DNA of 64,000 nucleotides. It comes from Variovorax brevis (GTDB lineage: Bacteria; Pseudomonadota; Gammaproteobacteria; Burkholderiales; Burkholderiaceae_C). Positions within the stretch are counted from its first letter, which is position 1. Every line of letters begins with the position of its first letter. Positions 55,263-63,598 of the stretch are shown here, in pieces. The DNA lies in assembly GCF_030317105.1 (NCBI RefSeq), contig NZ_JASZYG010000003.1, forward strand, positions 372,001 through 436,000, given 5' to 3'. The notes beneath the pieces are model-generated. The model did no database searches. It had not been told where the DNA came from and worked only from the letters and a program-made list of their open reading frames with translations. The position numbers and the translations under genes were made by a program.

Positions 55263-57296
55263 TCACTGCTTCAGGTCGCGACGCAGAACTCCAGAAACGG
55301 TCAGGATCGCAAGTGAGGTCAGGAGTGCCCCAAAAGCCGCATAGATCGCCTTACCCCAAGCCCACCCGACATACCTCGAGCGGACCGAACACTTCGACTC
55401 TTGGCGAAGATCCAACAACGGCACCATCACGTCCAACGCGTAGATCAATGGATCAATTTGATCACCGCAATCCGGATCATCTAGATTCGGGCTACCTAAA
55501 GCCAAGGCAGACAAGCCGGTTAATGGCGCTTTCTGGTCGACATTGGGGCGGACGTAAAAATTGACACCGCCTGTCGGAAGTATTGCATTTCCCGAGATTG
55601 AAGTTGTTTCCAACGCGAACACGCCGCCCGCAACATTTCCATAACATACAAACGCGGCCCCTGCAAGCCAATAAACCAGCAAGGTAAATATCGCCTTTCG
55701 CGCGCTGTACCCATAGCCGAACATTACGCAATAGCATTGCGATAGAACAAATTCGAACGGAACAAACGGAAGGTACCACCAGCGACGAACTTTCGGCCTG
55801 CGACGTTCGAAGCTTATTCCAGACATCAGGATTTTCCTGGCGCCGTCGAGATCTCCGCTCACGGAAAATGCCCTGGCCATATGCTGAAATGGATCAAAAC
55901 TGACATCAATCCACGACTTTTTCCGGTTTGAGCGTCGCTGCCACCACCCGCCAAGGCTTTTTTCGTCCAAGGCACCCTTCCCATTAAACTGCACTCCCTT
56001 GCGTTGCTGGGCAAGCCAGGCAATTCCGTCAACCGCTTCGATTGCCTCATCGCCAGCAAGAGCTTTCATTGCATCGATGGCTTCATACTTAAAGCCATCA
56101 AGGCGCAGTTGCGATGACGCCCCTCCCCAACCATCTGAAAGGTTGCCTCCCAATATAGCAGCCTTCGAGCAAGTCAAATCGATCACGGTGGGGCCGTCGC
56201 AAATCACCTGCTTCATTTGGAGACTACCCTCCACACGAATGCGCCGCATTGAGAGGAGAGGGAGTTTCAGGAGCGTAATCTCACTTGAATCACCCATATG
56301 CACCTGCCCAACGATCAGATCGCCAGCAATTTTGGCGCCATCCAGTCGAACTCCTCCCAAAATGTATGGCAAATGCTTTTGCTTTTCGTCTTGTGGCGCG
56401 ATCATCATTTTCCCACCGACCTCAATTTCAGTAGCGTCCAGCGCGTAAAGGACATCGTCTCGCCGTTCGAACGTCGGCATTTCGATCGAGGCTTCCGCGA
56501 CTCTAAGTGTTTCGGCGATACGCATTCCTCGCAAAACGATCTGTCCATCAAATTCACAATTTCCCCAAACACGAAAATCGCCTTCGACAGTCATTACTGA
56601 GCAATCAATTGCCGGGAACTTTATCCGGTCCTCTGCCAGGGCCAGTTTGACCACAATTCGATTCAAGCTCACGAACGTACCCACATGCGAGTAGCTCATT
56701 TTTATTTGGCCGCCAAAATCAGAATTCCAGAGGGTTATCGCATGTTTGATATTTGCCCCGGAAAGATCAAAGGCATATTTGCCTGGATCATTAATTCCAA
56801 TGACGGCAGATCGAACTTCAACACTTCCATTCACCAGAGCATCTTGCAAACTTACCCCATTGCAAATGCGGTGCGTCCCGGAGAATTCAACTATCCGGAA
56901 ATCCCCTTCTATGCTGCTTCCTGTCAAATCAAGAGTCGCACCTTCTTGTTTTGTACTTTCGCTGTGTCCGCGAAAATGGCAGCCATTTTCTATTAGGACG
57001 GATCCCGAAATTCGGGAGCCACGGAGGTCAACCGGGTTGCTTGCGAGCGGGTGCCCTTCGTTCATTAGACCAATCTCAGACAGCATCAGATCATCTGAAA
57101 TTCGAATTAATCTGGCGTTGAGGGCAGACAACTTGCACTTCAGAAACTCAAGACTGCGTACCGTTGCGCCGGCAAGCTCAATTGAAGAGTCAAAACTGCA
57201 TCTCTCAAAACGCAACGAAACTCCGAATGCGATACTGGCAATTTCCTTCCGCAAGTCGAATTGACCAAAGATCCGGAAATTCTCAAGTACGATCAC
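55263..57296 (-). CDS. Beta-helix-like membrane protein of unknown function, likely N-terminally frameshifted (677 aa)
   Basis: Residues 1-400 are a series of short hydrophobic strands with regular turns (VDLRGSRISGSVLIENG, LDLTGSSIEGDFRI, FDLSGANIKHAITL, VRLDGAKIAGDLIVG), as in a pentapeptide or bactofilin-like beta-helix. The C-terminal part has PFQHMARAFSVSGDLDGARKI, a basic segment, then GYGYSARKAIFTLLVYWLAGAAF and a final helix near 650-670. This C-terminal layout recalls a module I remember from actinobacterial 'membrane-associated oxidoreductase' proteins. The GTG start at 57296 has no ribosome site, and the frame is open upstream to 57383. The gene is clearly lower in GC than its neighbours, which suggests transfer. 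Function is unknown. Confidence 0.7.
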   Translation of the reverse strand: MIVLENFRIFGQFDLRKEIASIAFGVSLRFERCSFDSSIELAGATVRSLEFLKCKLSALNARLIRISDDLMLSEIGLMNEGHPLASNPVDLRGSRISGSVLIENGCHFRGHSESTKQEGATLDLTGSSIEGDFRIVEFSGTHRICNGVSLQDALVNGSVEVRSAVIGINDPGKYAFDLSGANIKHAITLWNSDFGGQIKMSYSHVGTFVSLNRIVVKLALAEDRIKFPAIDCSVMTVEGDFRVWGNCEFDGQIVLRGMRIAETLRVAEASIEMPTFERRDDVLYALDATEIEVGGKMMIAPQDEKQKHLPYILGGVRLDGAKIAGDLIVGQVHMGDSSEITLLKLPLLSMRRIRVEGSLQMKQVICDGPTVIDLTCSKAAILGGNLSDGWGGASSQLRLDGFKYEAIDAMKALAGDEAIEAVDGIAWLAQQRKGVQFNGKGALDEKSLGGWWQRRSNRKKSWIDVSFDPFQHMARAFSVSGDLDGARKILMSGISFERRRPKVRRWWYLPFVPFEFVLSQCYCVMFGYGYSARKAIFTLLVYWLAGAAFVCYGNVAGGVFALETTSISGNAILPTGGVNFYVRPNVDQKAPLTGLSALALGSPNLDDPDCGDQIDPLIYALDVMVPLLDLRQESKCSVRSRYVGWAWGKAIYAAFGALLTSLAILTVSGVLRRDLKQ

Positions 57297-57340
57297 TGAT
57301 GGTCGATATTTCGATAAACGAAGATATGCCGCAATTGCAC

Positions 57341-57436
57341 CTACGACTTGGCGGGCATTGAACGCAACCCGTTCGCTCGCCCGTCAACAGAGAGTCGGGC
57401 CAATATTTGAACGCCCTTCGCGTCTTCATCATCCAT
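57341..57436 (-). pseudogene. 31-codon ORF, probably the frameshifted true start of the low-GC gene
   Basis: The ORF starts at an ATG preceded by a perfect AGGAGG at 57443-57448, six bases away. This is the best ribosome site in the area. It encodes MDDEDAKGVQILARLSVDGR and 11 more residues before a stop at 57341. The frame of the large ORF is open from 57383 and reads RASERVAFNARQVVGA there. A single lost base near 57383, for example a C, would join the two as one protein. A short leader peptide is the alternative. Confidence 0.55.
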
Positions 57437-57571
57437 GAGTACCCTCCTGCCGTTTCTCGGCGTCTGGCAGACCATGTGCACCCAAGCTGCGTGATGAGCA
57501 TGCGCTTTGGACTTGCGCCACAGGCAACTCATGTTTACGATTGTCTCGACTTTAATGCGATAGTTCTCACA

Positions 57572-57588
57572 TTTCTTGAAACAAGAAA
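57572..57588. promoter_or_regulatory. Perfect inverted repeat just upstream of the precursor gene
   Basis: Arms TTTCTTG and CAAGAAA flank AAA. The repeat ends 12 nt before the precursor ATG at 57601. It could be a repressor operator or an mRNA hairpin that limits translation of the peptide. Nothing in view encodes its binding protein. Confidence 0.55.
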
Positions 57589-57600
57589 GCTGGAAACGCC

Positions 57601-57795
57601 ATGGACCACACCAAGTCATTCGCCGAGCGCAGACGTCAGTTGCAGTCCCAGGCGGCGGCCGTTGAAGGGGCTGTCACACCACCGCAGGGGGAGGCGATGG
57701 ACGACTGGAACAACTTTCCCAACTATTTCAAGTTCGCCAGCTTCGCGAACACGTCGGTACCGCAGCCGAAGCACGAACCCGAATCGCCGAAATAG
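57601..57795 (+). CDS. RiPP precursor peptide with five in-phase aromatic-X-X triplets (64 aa)
   Basis: This is a small, highly polar peptide. Residues 1-35 form a helical, Gln/Arg-rich leader (FAERRRQLQSQAAAVEGAV). Residues 36-50 are the putative core: W36-N-N, F39-P-N, Y42-F-K, F45-A-S and F48-A-N, five triplets in perfect three-residue register. The tail is Pro-rich (VPQPKHEPESPK). Aromatic-X-X triplets are what cyclophane-forming (triceptide) radical SAM enzymes join through aromatic carbon to beta-carbon bonds. A radical SAM gene follows after 32 nt. I infer up to five cyclophanes in the product. The role of the product is unknown. Confidence 0.8.
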   Translation: MDHTKSFAERRRQLQSQAAAVEGAVTPPQGEAMDDWNNFPNYFKFASFANTSVPQPKHEPESPK

Positions 57796-57827
57796 CCAGT
57801 CGACGCAATCTCCCGCCGCGACGCTTC

Positions 57828-58976
57828 GTGATTTCACCGCTGCCTGTCTCGATCAGCCCCGTGCGGCTGCTCGTGCTGCAGGGCACGCCGTTCTGCAACA
57901 TCGATTGCAAATACTGCTACCTGCCCGACCGAACGAGCCCGGTGCGCATGTCACCGGCCACGGCTGACGCCATCGTCTCCAACCTCATCGCCAGCGACCT
58001 GGTGAAAGGCGATCTGCTGATCAACTGGCACGCGGGCGAGCCGCTGGTGCTCGGCCCTGCGTTCTATGAAGACATGGTGCCGCGCTTCAATGCGCTGAAC
58101 GACGTGGGCGTCAGCGTGCGGCACTCGCTCCAGACGAACGCCATGCTCATCACGCCGCAATACTGCGACGTCTTTCAATCGCTGGACATCGCCGTCGGCG
58201 TCAGCATCGATGGCCCCGCTTTCCTGCACGACAAGTTCCGCAGGACACGCAACGACCGGCCCACGCACGCGGCCGCGATGAAAGGCGTCGGCCACCTGAA
58301 GTCCCGAAGCATTCCCTTCAACGTGATCTGCGTGGTCACCGATGCGTCCCTCGACCACGCGGACGACATGTACGAGTTCTTCCTTGCGAACGAGATGACT
58401 GCGGTCGCGCTCAACATCGACGAACTCGAAGGCGCGAACACCCGGTCTTCGATGACCGCCAATGGCTACGGCGATCGCTTCATGCGTTTCATGGACCGGC
58501 TCTACAGCCGATGCGAGCGCGATGGCGTGATATTGCTGCGCGAGTTCTCTGAAATGGAAGACGCCATCAGCAACCCGCGGCCACGCAAGAACAGCCACAC
58601 CATTCCCTTCGTCAACCTCACGATCGGCTGGAATGGCGACTTCTCGACCTTTTCGCCGGAATTGCTGGGCCATACGCACCTGCGATATGGCAGCTTCGCT
58701 TTCGGCAATGTCCACGACGGATTGATCCGCGACGTCGTTGACCATCCGCACTTTCGTCGCGCTTACCAGGACATCCTCCGGGGTGTCGAACGGTGCGAGG
58801 CGAACTGCGACTACTTCGATGTCTGCAAGGGCGGCTGCCCCAGCAACAAGCTGTTTGAAAACGACAGCTTCGACAGCACTGAAACGCTCCATTGCAGGAA
58901 CAAGGTCTGGTCGATCGCCGAACTGGTCATGGGCAAGCTGGAGGCCGGTCAGCGACACGCACACCTGGCAGGTTGA
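57828..58976 (+). CDS. Radical SAM/SPASM peptide maturase, probably cyclophane-forming (382 aa)
   Basis: The radical SAM motif is Cys23-x3-Cys27-x2-Cys30 (FCNIDCKYCYLP). LINWHAGEPLVLGPAFYEDM follows, the WHxGEP element of this enzyme class. The C-terminal SPASM-like cluster region has Cys323, Cys327, Cys333, Cys337 and Cys356 (RCEANCDYFDVCKGGCPSNK). These features fit peptide maturases such as the triceptide synthases. The GTG at 57828 is the start. Position directly after the precursor gene indicates the substrate. I expect 5'-deoxyadenosyl radical cross-linking of W/F/Y side chains to the third residue of each triplet. Confidence 0.9.
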   Translation: MISPLPVSISPVRLLVLQGTPFCNIDCKYCYLPDRTSPVRMSPATADAIVSNLIASDLVKGDLLINWHAGEPLVLGPAFYEDMVPRFNALNDVGVSVRHSLQTNAMLITPQYCDVFQSLDIAVGVSIDGPAFLHDKFRRTRNDRPTHAAAMKGVGHLKSRSIPFNVICVVTDASLDHADDMYEFFLANEMTAVALNIDELEGANTRSSMTANGYGDRFMRFMDRLYSRCERDGVILLREFSEMEDAISNPRPRKNSHTIPFVNLTIGWNGDFSTFSPELLGHTHLRYGSFAFGNVHDGLIRDVVDHPHFRRAYQDILRGVERCEANCDYFDVCKGGCPSNKLFENDSFDSTETLHCRNKVWSIAELVMGKLEAGQRHAHLAG

Positions 58977-58977
58977 A

Positions 58978-60570
58978 GTGGCGCAAGCGCATCGCATTTC
59001 TCTTTCCTGCCCTCGCTTGCCCGCTGGCGAACTGCACAGTCGACTTGCCGTCACGCGGGGCATCGTCCCTGCGCCGCGAGCCCGGGAACGCGGCATCGAG
59101 TTCGAGCCTGGCGCACTCATCCCACGGGACGAATGGCGCCCTCCCACGCAAGAGGAATTCGAAGCGCTGACGGACGTCCCGAGCGGTGCGCCTTTCAGCA
59201 GCCTGATCGGCATCGAACGCTGCGAACAATCCCTCGTCGCACGCGCCCGTCGCATTTTCGACGATCGGCAAGCGGGCACGCTGACGCCACGTGACGCGAA
59301 GCAGCGGGGCAACGCGCTCGCCCGGGACATCGCCGCATGGATCGACAGCGCCACCGACTGGCGCGTCATCGGCGAGATCGCGGACCTGAGCATCTTCCAT
59401 AACGATGTGGGCAAGCCGACGGTGTCCTTCGACCCCGACACGCTGGTACACGTCGGGCTGCACATGGACAGCTTCGACCGTTTTCCCGACTACCTTCGCC
59501 AGCAGGCCAGCAACCGTTTCTGCATCAACCTTGGCGTCGAGGATCGCTACTTCCTTTTCGTCGACAAGCAAGCCATCGGGCTGCTCGGCGAACTCGCACA
59601 AGTCGATGAAGAGCCACCCATCGCCATGCGCCTTGCGACCCGATACCTGGCCGCGTTTCCAGATTCGCTTGTCTGGCGCATCCGGCTCCAGCCCGGCGAG
59701 GCGTACATCGCGCCCACCGAGAACATCATTCACGACGGGTCATCGCAACTGATGTCATCGCTCGACGTGCACTGCACTTTAAGGGGCCATTTCAAACCGG
59801 TTGCGAGCAATGGCGAAGCACGTCCGGATGAATCATTGGCGGTGCGCGAGCGATATCCTGACGGCTCGCTGCGGTTCATGCCGATCGCGCCCAGAGGCGC
59901 GAACGATTCCCTGACACCCGTGCGTCTTCCGGCAACGCCGACCCTGTGGCTGCGTGACGGCATCGCCGAGAAGTTCGTCGAGCCCTTTCCTCTCGTCAAG
60001 GTCGACGGCGCAATGGACGCGCGCCTTTCCGGCACGCTGTACGCGTGGCTCGAGAGCCTGGACGGGTGGCGCATCAGTGGCGGATCGTTCTATGCGGTCG
60101 GAGAAATCGACCTGCGCGCGCGCACCATTCCCGCCGGGCTCCAAACGCTTTTTGAACCGCGCACCCTGGCGCTCCTGCGCGGGCAACTTGGAGAACTCTT
60201 CGGCTGCGCATTCGACGCACGCATGCGCATCGTCGCGCATCGAATGAACGCGGGCGACGGCGCCGGGATTCATTGCGACGATCCCCGCGGGACCGAGGAA
60301 ACGCATCGCGTCGTCCTGACCCTGGGGCAAGACAGCGCGACATCGCGCGGCGGGCTGTTCACGGTGTTCGGTGGCCCTTGCGCCGATCAGTGCGTACATG
60401 CCTGGCCAGCCACCCACAACCAATGCCTCTTGTTCGAAGCCGACGCTCGCTCGTTCCACGCAATCACCGAAGTGCGCCAGGGCACCCGCTACTCCATCGT
60501 CTTGTCCTTCTGGAAACTGTCGACGGATGAGGCGGCGCCGGCGACACAGGCGGCAAGCGATGTCGCCTGA
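58978..60570 (+). CDS. Tandem two-domain 2-oxoglutarate/Fe(II) oxygenase (530 aa)
   Basis: Two separate double-stranded beta-helix oxygenase domains can be read. The first (about 60-280) has iron ligands H162-x-D164 (LHMDSF) and H252 (NIIHDGSS), with R269 as a possible 2-oxoglutarate anchor. The second (about 340-520) has H432-x-D434 (IHCDDP), H494 (SFHAITEV) and R504 (GTRYSIVLSFWKL) ten residues on, the classic spacing. A GTG at 58978, two bases after the radical SAM stop, is the start; the open frame before it lies inside the radical SAM gene. It overlaps the next oxygenase gene by 11 nt. It presumably hydroxylates the modified peptide. Confidence 0.82.
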   Translation: MAQAHRISLSCPRLPAGELHSRLAVTRGIVPAPRARERGIEFEPGALIPRDEWRPPTQEEFEALTDVPSGAPFSSLIGIERCEQSLVARARRIFDDRQAGTLTPRDAKQRGNALARDIAAWIDSATDWRVIGEIADLSIFHNDVGKPTVSFDPDTLVHVGLHMDSFDRFPDYLRQQASNRFCINLGVEDRYFLFVDKQAIGLLGELAQVDEEPPIAMRLATRYLAAFPDSLVWRIRLQPGEAYIAPTENIIHDGSSQLMSSLDVHCTLRGHFKPVASNGEARPDESLAVRERYPDGSLRFMPIAPRGANDSLTPVRLPATPTLWLRDGIAEKFVEPFPLVKVDGAMDARLSGTLYAWLESLDGWRISGGSFYAVGEIDLRARTIPAGLQTLFEPRTLALLRGQLGELFGCAFDARMRIVAHRMNAGDGAGIHCDDPRGTEETHRVVLTLGQDSATSRGGLFTVFGGPCADQCVHAWPATHNQCLLFEADARSFHAITEVRQGTRYSIVLSFWKLSTDEAAPATQAASDVA

Positions 60571-61138
60571 GCAATTTGCCGGGCAAGTCGCACCGTCTGT
60601 GCAGCGCCTGCAAGGCGGGGTATGGCAAGTCAGGGATGTGTTCAGCCCGGCAGACTGCGCAGCAATCGTCGCGTCAGCGCAGGCGACCGGCTTTGAGCCC
60701 GCGCCGGAACAGTACGAAGGTCGATCGAACGAAGAAGTATTTCTGCTTGAGTTCCCCGCCGCGGTCCCCGTGCAATCCCGGCTTCAGGCTGCCATTCCGT
60801 TTGCGAACTGGGATGGCGTCATGGAGGTGTATCGCTACAAGCCGGGCCACTACATCGCGCCACACGAAGACCGCCCTCGCCCATTGCGTGGCGGAAAGCT
60901 CAGCAACGCCACGCTCGTGGTCTTCCTGACGCAGGATTTCGACGGCGGCTACACCCGGTTTCCTGGCCTGGCGCTATGCGCCCGGCCTTCTCCAGGCAGC
61001 GCCGTACTCTTTTCCCAATCCTTGATCCACGAGGCGACACCGGTGACGCGTGGCGTCAAGGTCGTTGCCCGGATGGACCTGGCCATTCAGGGCGCGTTCC
61101 TGGGCGAGGAGCTTGCGGCTTCGACAAGGATGCCATGA
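60560..61138 (+). CDS. Prolyl-4-hydroxylase-like 2-oxoglutarate/Fe(II) oxygenase (192 aa)
   Basis: This is a compact P4H-type domain. The iron ligands are H102-x-D104 (APHEDRP) and H157 (SLIHEATPV), and K167 ten residues later takes the 2-oxoglutarate carboxylate as in prolyl hydroxylases. VYRYKPGHYIAPH and VVFLTQDFDGGYTRF are the family's strands. The start MSPEQFAGQV at 60560 overlaps the previous stop. Its 3' end overlaps the glycosyltransferase gene on the other strand by 83 bp. It is a third oxygenase active site dedicated to one small peptide locus. Confidence 0.87.
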   Translation: MSPEQFAGQVAPSVQRLQGGVWQVRDVFSPADCAAIVASAQATGFEPAPEQYEGRSNEEVFLLEFPAAVPVQSRLQAAIPFANWDGVMEVYRYKPGHYIAPHEDRPRPLRGGKLSNATLVVFLTQDFDGGYTRFPGLALCARPSPGSAVLFSQSLIHEATPVTRGVKVVARMDLAIQGAFLGEELAASTRMP

Positions 61139-62354
61139 GCATGGCGTGATACCGCTCGACGTAGTGCGCCTCCGTCAACCCGGATGCAACCCAGCGCTGC
61201 GCGTTCTCGGCAAGCCGCCCGGCAAGTGAAGGATCGACCAGTATCGACAAGAGGTGCCCCGCGAGCGCGTCGGCATCGCCCGCGGCGCAGAGCAATGAAT
61301 TCTCGCCTTGGCGCAGGTAGTGCCCCAAGCCGTCCACATCGGATGCGATGACCGGTGTGCGCATGGCCATGGCTTCGATCACGGTTCGCGGCATGGCATC
61401 GGAGCGCGAAGGCGCCATCAGGCAACGCGCCCCTGCGATCAGGTCGAGCGCCTGCGCCCGAGGCACAGGATCGAAGAACGAAATACGCGGATGGCCTTTG
61501 GCCAGCGCCCTGAAATGGGCCTGGTCCGGCGCATGGCCGACGACGCGCAAGGTGTGTCCTGGAAGCTGGCTCGCCACCTTGAGAAAGGCAAGGATCGCGA
61601 CATCGGCGCCCTTCAAATACAACGGCGAGCCGATGACGAGCACGTAGTCCTCCTTCTCACGCCCCGCCAGCCGGCTCACCGGAACGAAGTCCGGAAAGGC
61701 GCTCGCTTGAATGTTGCGGCCGCCGGAAAAGGCATCCACTTGTCCGGGGTACATCAGTCGAAGACGATCCGCGCGACGCAGCAGGAAGTTGGTCAGTGCC
61801 ATCGAGAAACGGTTCCCGATTCCTGCCATCAGGCCCCGACGGTTGGTGCGCAGGTCAAGAATCCGGTCTTGCCGAACGGCCACCTCGATGACCCATGGCA
61901 GTCTGGTCAGCCGAGCCAACAGCAGGCCAGCAAGCGACGTCTTGAAGAAGCCGAAGGAGACGATGGCGTCATAGCGCCGCCCGCTGCGCATCAACCGCCA
62001 CGCGACAAGGAGATAGGAAACAAAATCCCTCACGGCGCGCAGCGACGCCCCCCCGGCGGCGGTGCACGTGAAGTGTCGACGAACTCGCGCGTGTCCGGAT
62101 GGCTCGAGCACCACTGCAGGAAGCTGCAGCCGTTCGATGTCCTCGGGCCATGCCGGCTCCAGCACATCGGCCTCGAGGCAAGCGGCCAGATGGAAGAATC
62201 GATCCATGGCAGGATCGACACCTGCGTTTGCTGGCCCAGGCAGCAAGAACAGCACGCGAACAGGCTGCAAGTTCTGGGCTGCGTCCGACAGGCCTGCTGC
62301 TGCGCCTGGCGGCGACGACATGCCTTGCGAGGCAGGCGGCTGGCGTCCTGTCAC
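61056..62354 (-). CDS. GT4-family glycosyltransferase (432 aa)
   Basis: This is a GT-B fold glycosyltransferase. The N-terminal domain is VRVLFLLPGPANAG with the long segment DAIVSFGFFKTSLAGLLLAR. The C-terminal nucleotide-sugar domain has VLVIGSPLYLKGADVAILAF and the EX7E-like SDAMPRTVIEAMAMRTPVIAS. The GTG start at 62354 overlaps the stop of the upstream MBL-fold gene by 4 nt (GTGA), so the two are coupled. It may glycosylate the peptide product or a cell-surface polymer. Its place, convergent with the oxygenase genes, leaves membership of the cluster probable rather than proven. Confidence 0.88.
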   Translation of the reverse strand: MTGRQPPASQGMSSPPGAAAGLSDAAQNLQPVRVLFLLPGPANAGVDPAMDRFFHLAACLEADVLEPAWPEDIERLQLPAVVLEPSGHARVRRHFTCTAAGGASLRAVRDFVSYLLVAWRLMRSGRRYDAIVSFGFFKTSLAGLLLARLTRLPWVIEVAVRQDRILDLRTNRRGLMAGIGNRFSMALTNFLLRRADRLRLMYPGQVDAFSGGRNIQASAFPDFVPVSRLAGREKEDYVLVIGSPLYLKGADVAILAFLKVASQLPGHTLRVVGHAPDQAHFRALAKGHPRISFFDPVPRAQALDLIAGARCLMAPSRSDAMPRTVIEAMAMRTPVIASDVDGLGHYLRQGENSLLCAAGDADALAGHLLSILVDPSLAGRLAENAQRWVASGLTEAHYVERYHAMLMASLSKPQAPRPGTRPEWPGPSGQRP

Positions 62355-63598
62355 GGCGTCTTCCGGTCGTACCCGGCGCGTTGTCGACGTCCCGTTGCAC
62401 CGCGCGCAAGCGGATCATCGCTTCCGCCAGCGGCGCGCATGACTTGCTCTGTCGACGTTCGAAGGCAGTGCATTGCGTAGCCCACGGGGTCCCGCATGAC
62501 ATAGGCACCGAAATAACGCCAAAGCTCATTGGCGCCCCCGGCGTTGCCGTTGTCTCCAAATTTCGCAACATAGGGCGTGAAATCAGGATAGAGGCTTCGA
62601 AGCCCGTGCAAGTAGACCTTGGCGTAGTTCCCGATCAGCAGGTCGTCGAACGTGCGCTGCGCGACCGAATGCATCAGTGAATGACGCGGTGCCTCGAAAC
62701 GAATCCCGATATCAGGCTTTGCAGGATTGAGGCGAATGCCATGCTCGGTGCCGCCGACCCGGAAGTGAAGGAATCCGAAGCGCTCCTGCAAGTGGGCATG
62801 CGCCCGAAAGTAGCTTTCCAACGCGCGACTGTCTTCCTGGGTCAAGGCATCGGTTGCAAAATCTCCGAACGACTCGGGCGCATGGATCATCGTGGGCCGC
62901 CGGGGCGGCGCGAGCGCCTCGATCGCATCGCGCTCGCAATCGATGCGCACAAAGGCTGGCAGTATTTCGGGGCCGTCTGGTGCCGCGCCAGCGCCGTAGT
63001 CGGCGAGTTCAGGAACGAGATTGTTGGCCCACATGCTGTCCGTTCTCTGATAGCGATGAAAGCTCGAGAACGGGATGATCCGGTTGGCACCGTAGGCCAG
63101 CGCGCTCGCCTGGGCCTTGAGCCCCAAAGGAAGGCGCCGCTCGCCCGGACTCGGGATTCTTCGACCTTCGGCGTCATGCACGTTGATCATGTCAACCGCG
63201 CCCCAACTCTGCAGCGCCAGCAAGTACGCGTGCGTGCATGCCTTCGACATTCGGCGGACATGAAAAGAAGCGCCGAAGTCCGGCGAGTCATTGACGTTGA
63301 TGACGAGGTGCTCGCCCATGCGAATCAACAGCATGCGCGCACCCCGGTGGTTCGACAACAGCAAGCATGCGCCCGAGAGAGCGGGAAGGGATTCGACGTT
63401 CAGATGGTCCGGATGCCCATGCGAGAACCAGTGATACCGCGCGCAATGAATGGCGTGCAGCGATTGCGCGGGGATGTCGTAATCGTGCGTCCAACTGCCG
63501 TAGTAGGCGTTCGGCGTGATCCAGGGATCGGTCGTGAGGATCGGCACGTCGTCGTGCGCAATGCAAATCGCATTTCCGACGGTCTCAAAGCCGAACAT
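62351..63598 (-). CDS. Metallo-beta-lactamase-fold protein (415 aa)
   Basis: The motif WFSHGHPDHLN near residue 57-67 is the HxHxDH zinc site of the MBL fold. The surrounding text (DVPILTTDPWITPNAYYGSW and LLSNHRGARML) resembles UlaG/NAPE-PLD-like members. The C-terminal 190 residues are a separate all-alpha/beta region (RFGFLHFRVGGTEHGIRLNP) without recognised motifs. It is divergent from the PhyH-type gene and coupled to the glycosyltransferase gene. The substrate is unknown; a hydrolytic step on a peptide, lipid or sugar intermediate is possible. Confidence 0.82.
   Translation of the reverse strand: MFGFETVGNAICIAHDDVPILTTDPWITPNAYYGSWTHDYDIPAQSLHAIHCARYHWFSHGHPDHLNVESLPALSGACLLLSNHRGARMLLIRMGEHLVINVNDSPDFGASFHVRRMSKACTHAYLLALQSWGAVDMINVHDAEGRRIPSPGERRLPLGLKAQASALAYGANRIIPFSSFHRYQRTDSMWANNLVPELADYGAGAAPDGPEILPAFVRIDCERDAIEALAPPRRPTMIHAPESFGDFATDALTQEDSRALESYFRAHAHLQERFGFLHFRVGGTEHGIRLNPAKPDIGIRFEAPRHSLMHSVAQRTFDDLLIGNYAKVYLHGLRSLYPDFTPYVAKFGDNGNAGGANELWRYFGAYVMRDPVGYAMHCLRTSTEQVMRAAGGSDDPLARGATGRRQRAGYDRKTP

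Larger units (their letters stand above)
57297..57600. other. Gap of 304 bp between the low-GC gene and the peptide precursor gene
   Basis: The left part (57297-57436) appears to hold the lost N-terminal codons of the low-GC gene. The rest (57437-57600) is a divergent promoter region, AT-richer than its surroundings. It contains an inverted repeat at 57572-57588. I see no RNA gene and no strong -35/-10 pair. Confidence 0.6.

Noticed and set aside
57341..57436. Programmed -1 frameshift in the low-GC gene
   Set aside because: No X-XXY-YYZ slippery heptamer is seen in the overlap of the two frames; a mutation or sequence error is simpler.
57407..57967. Plus-strand open frame of 186 codons overlapping the peptide precursor
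   Set aside because: It runs in another frame through the precursor and into the radical SAM gene and has no ribosome site; the 64-residue frame explains the locus.
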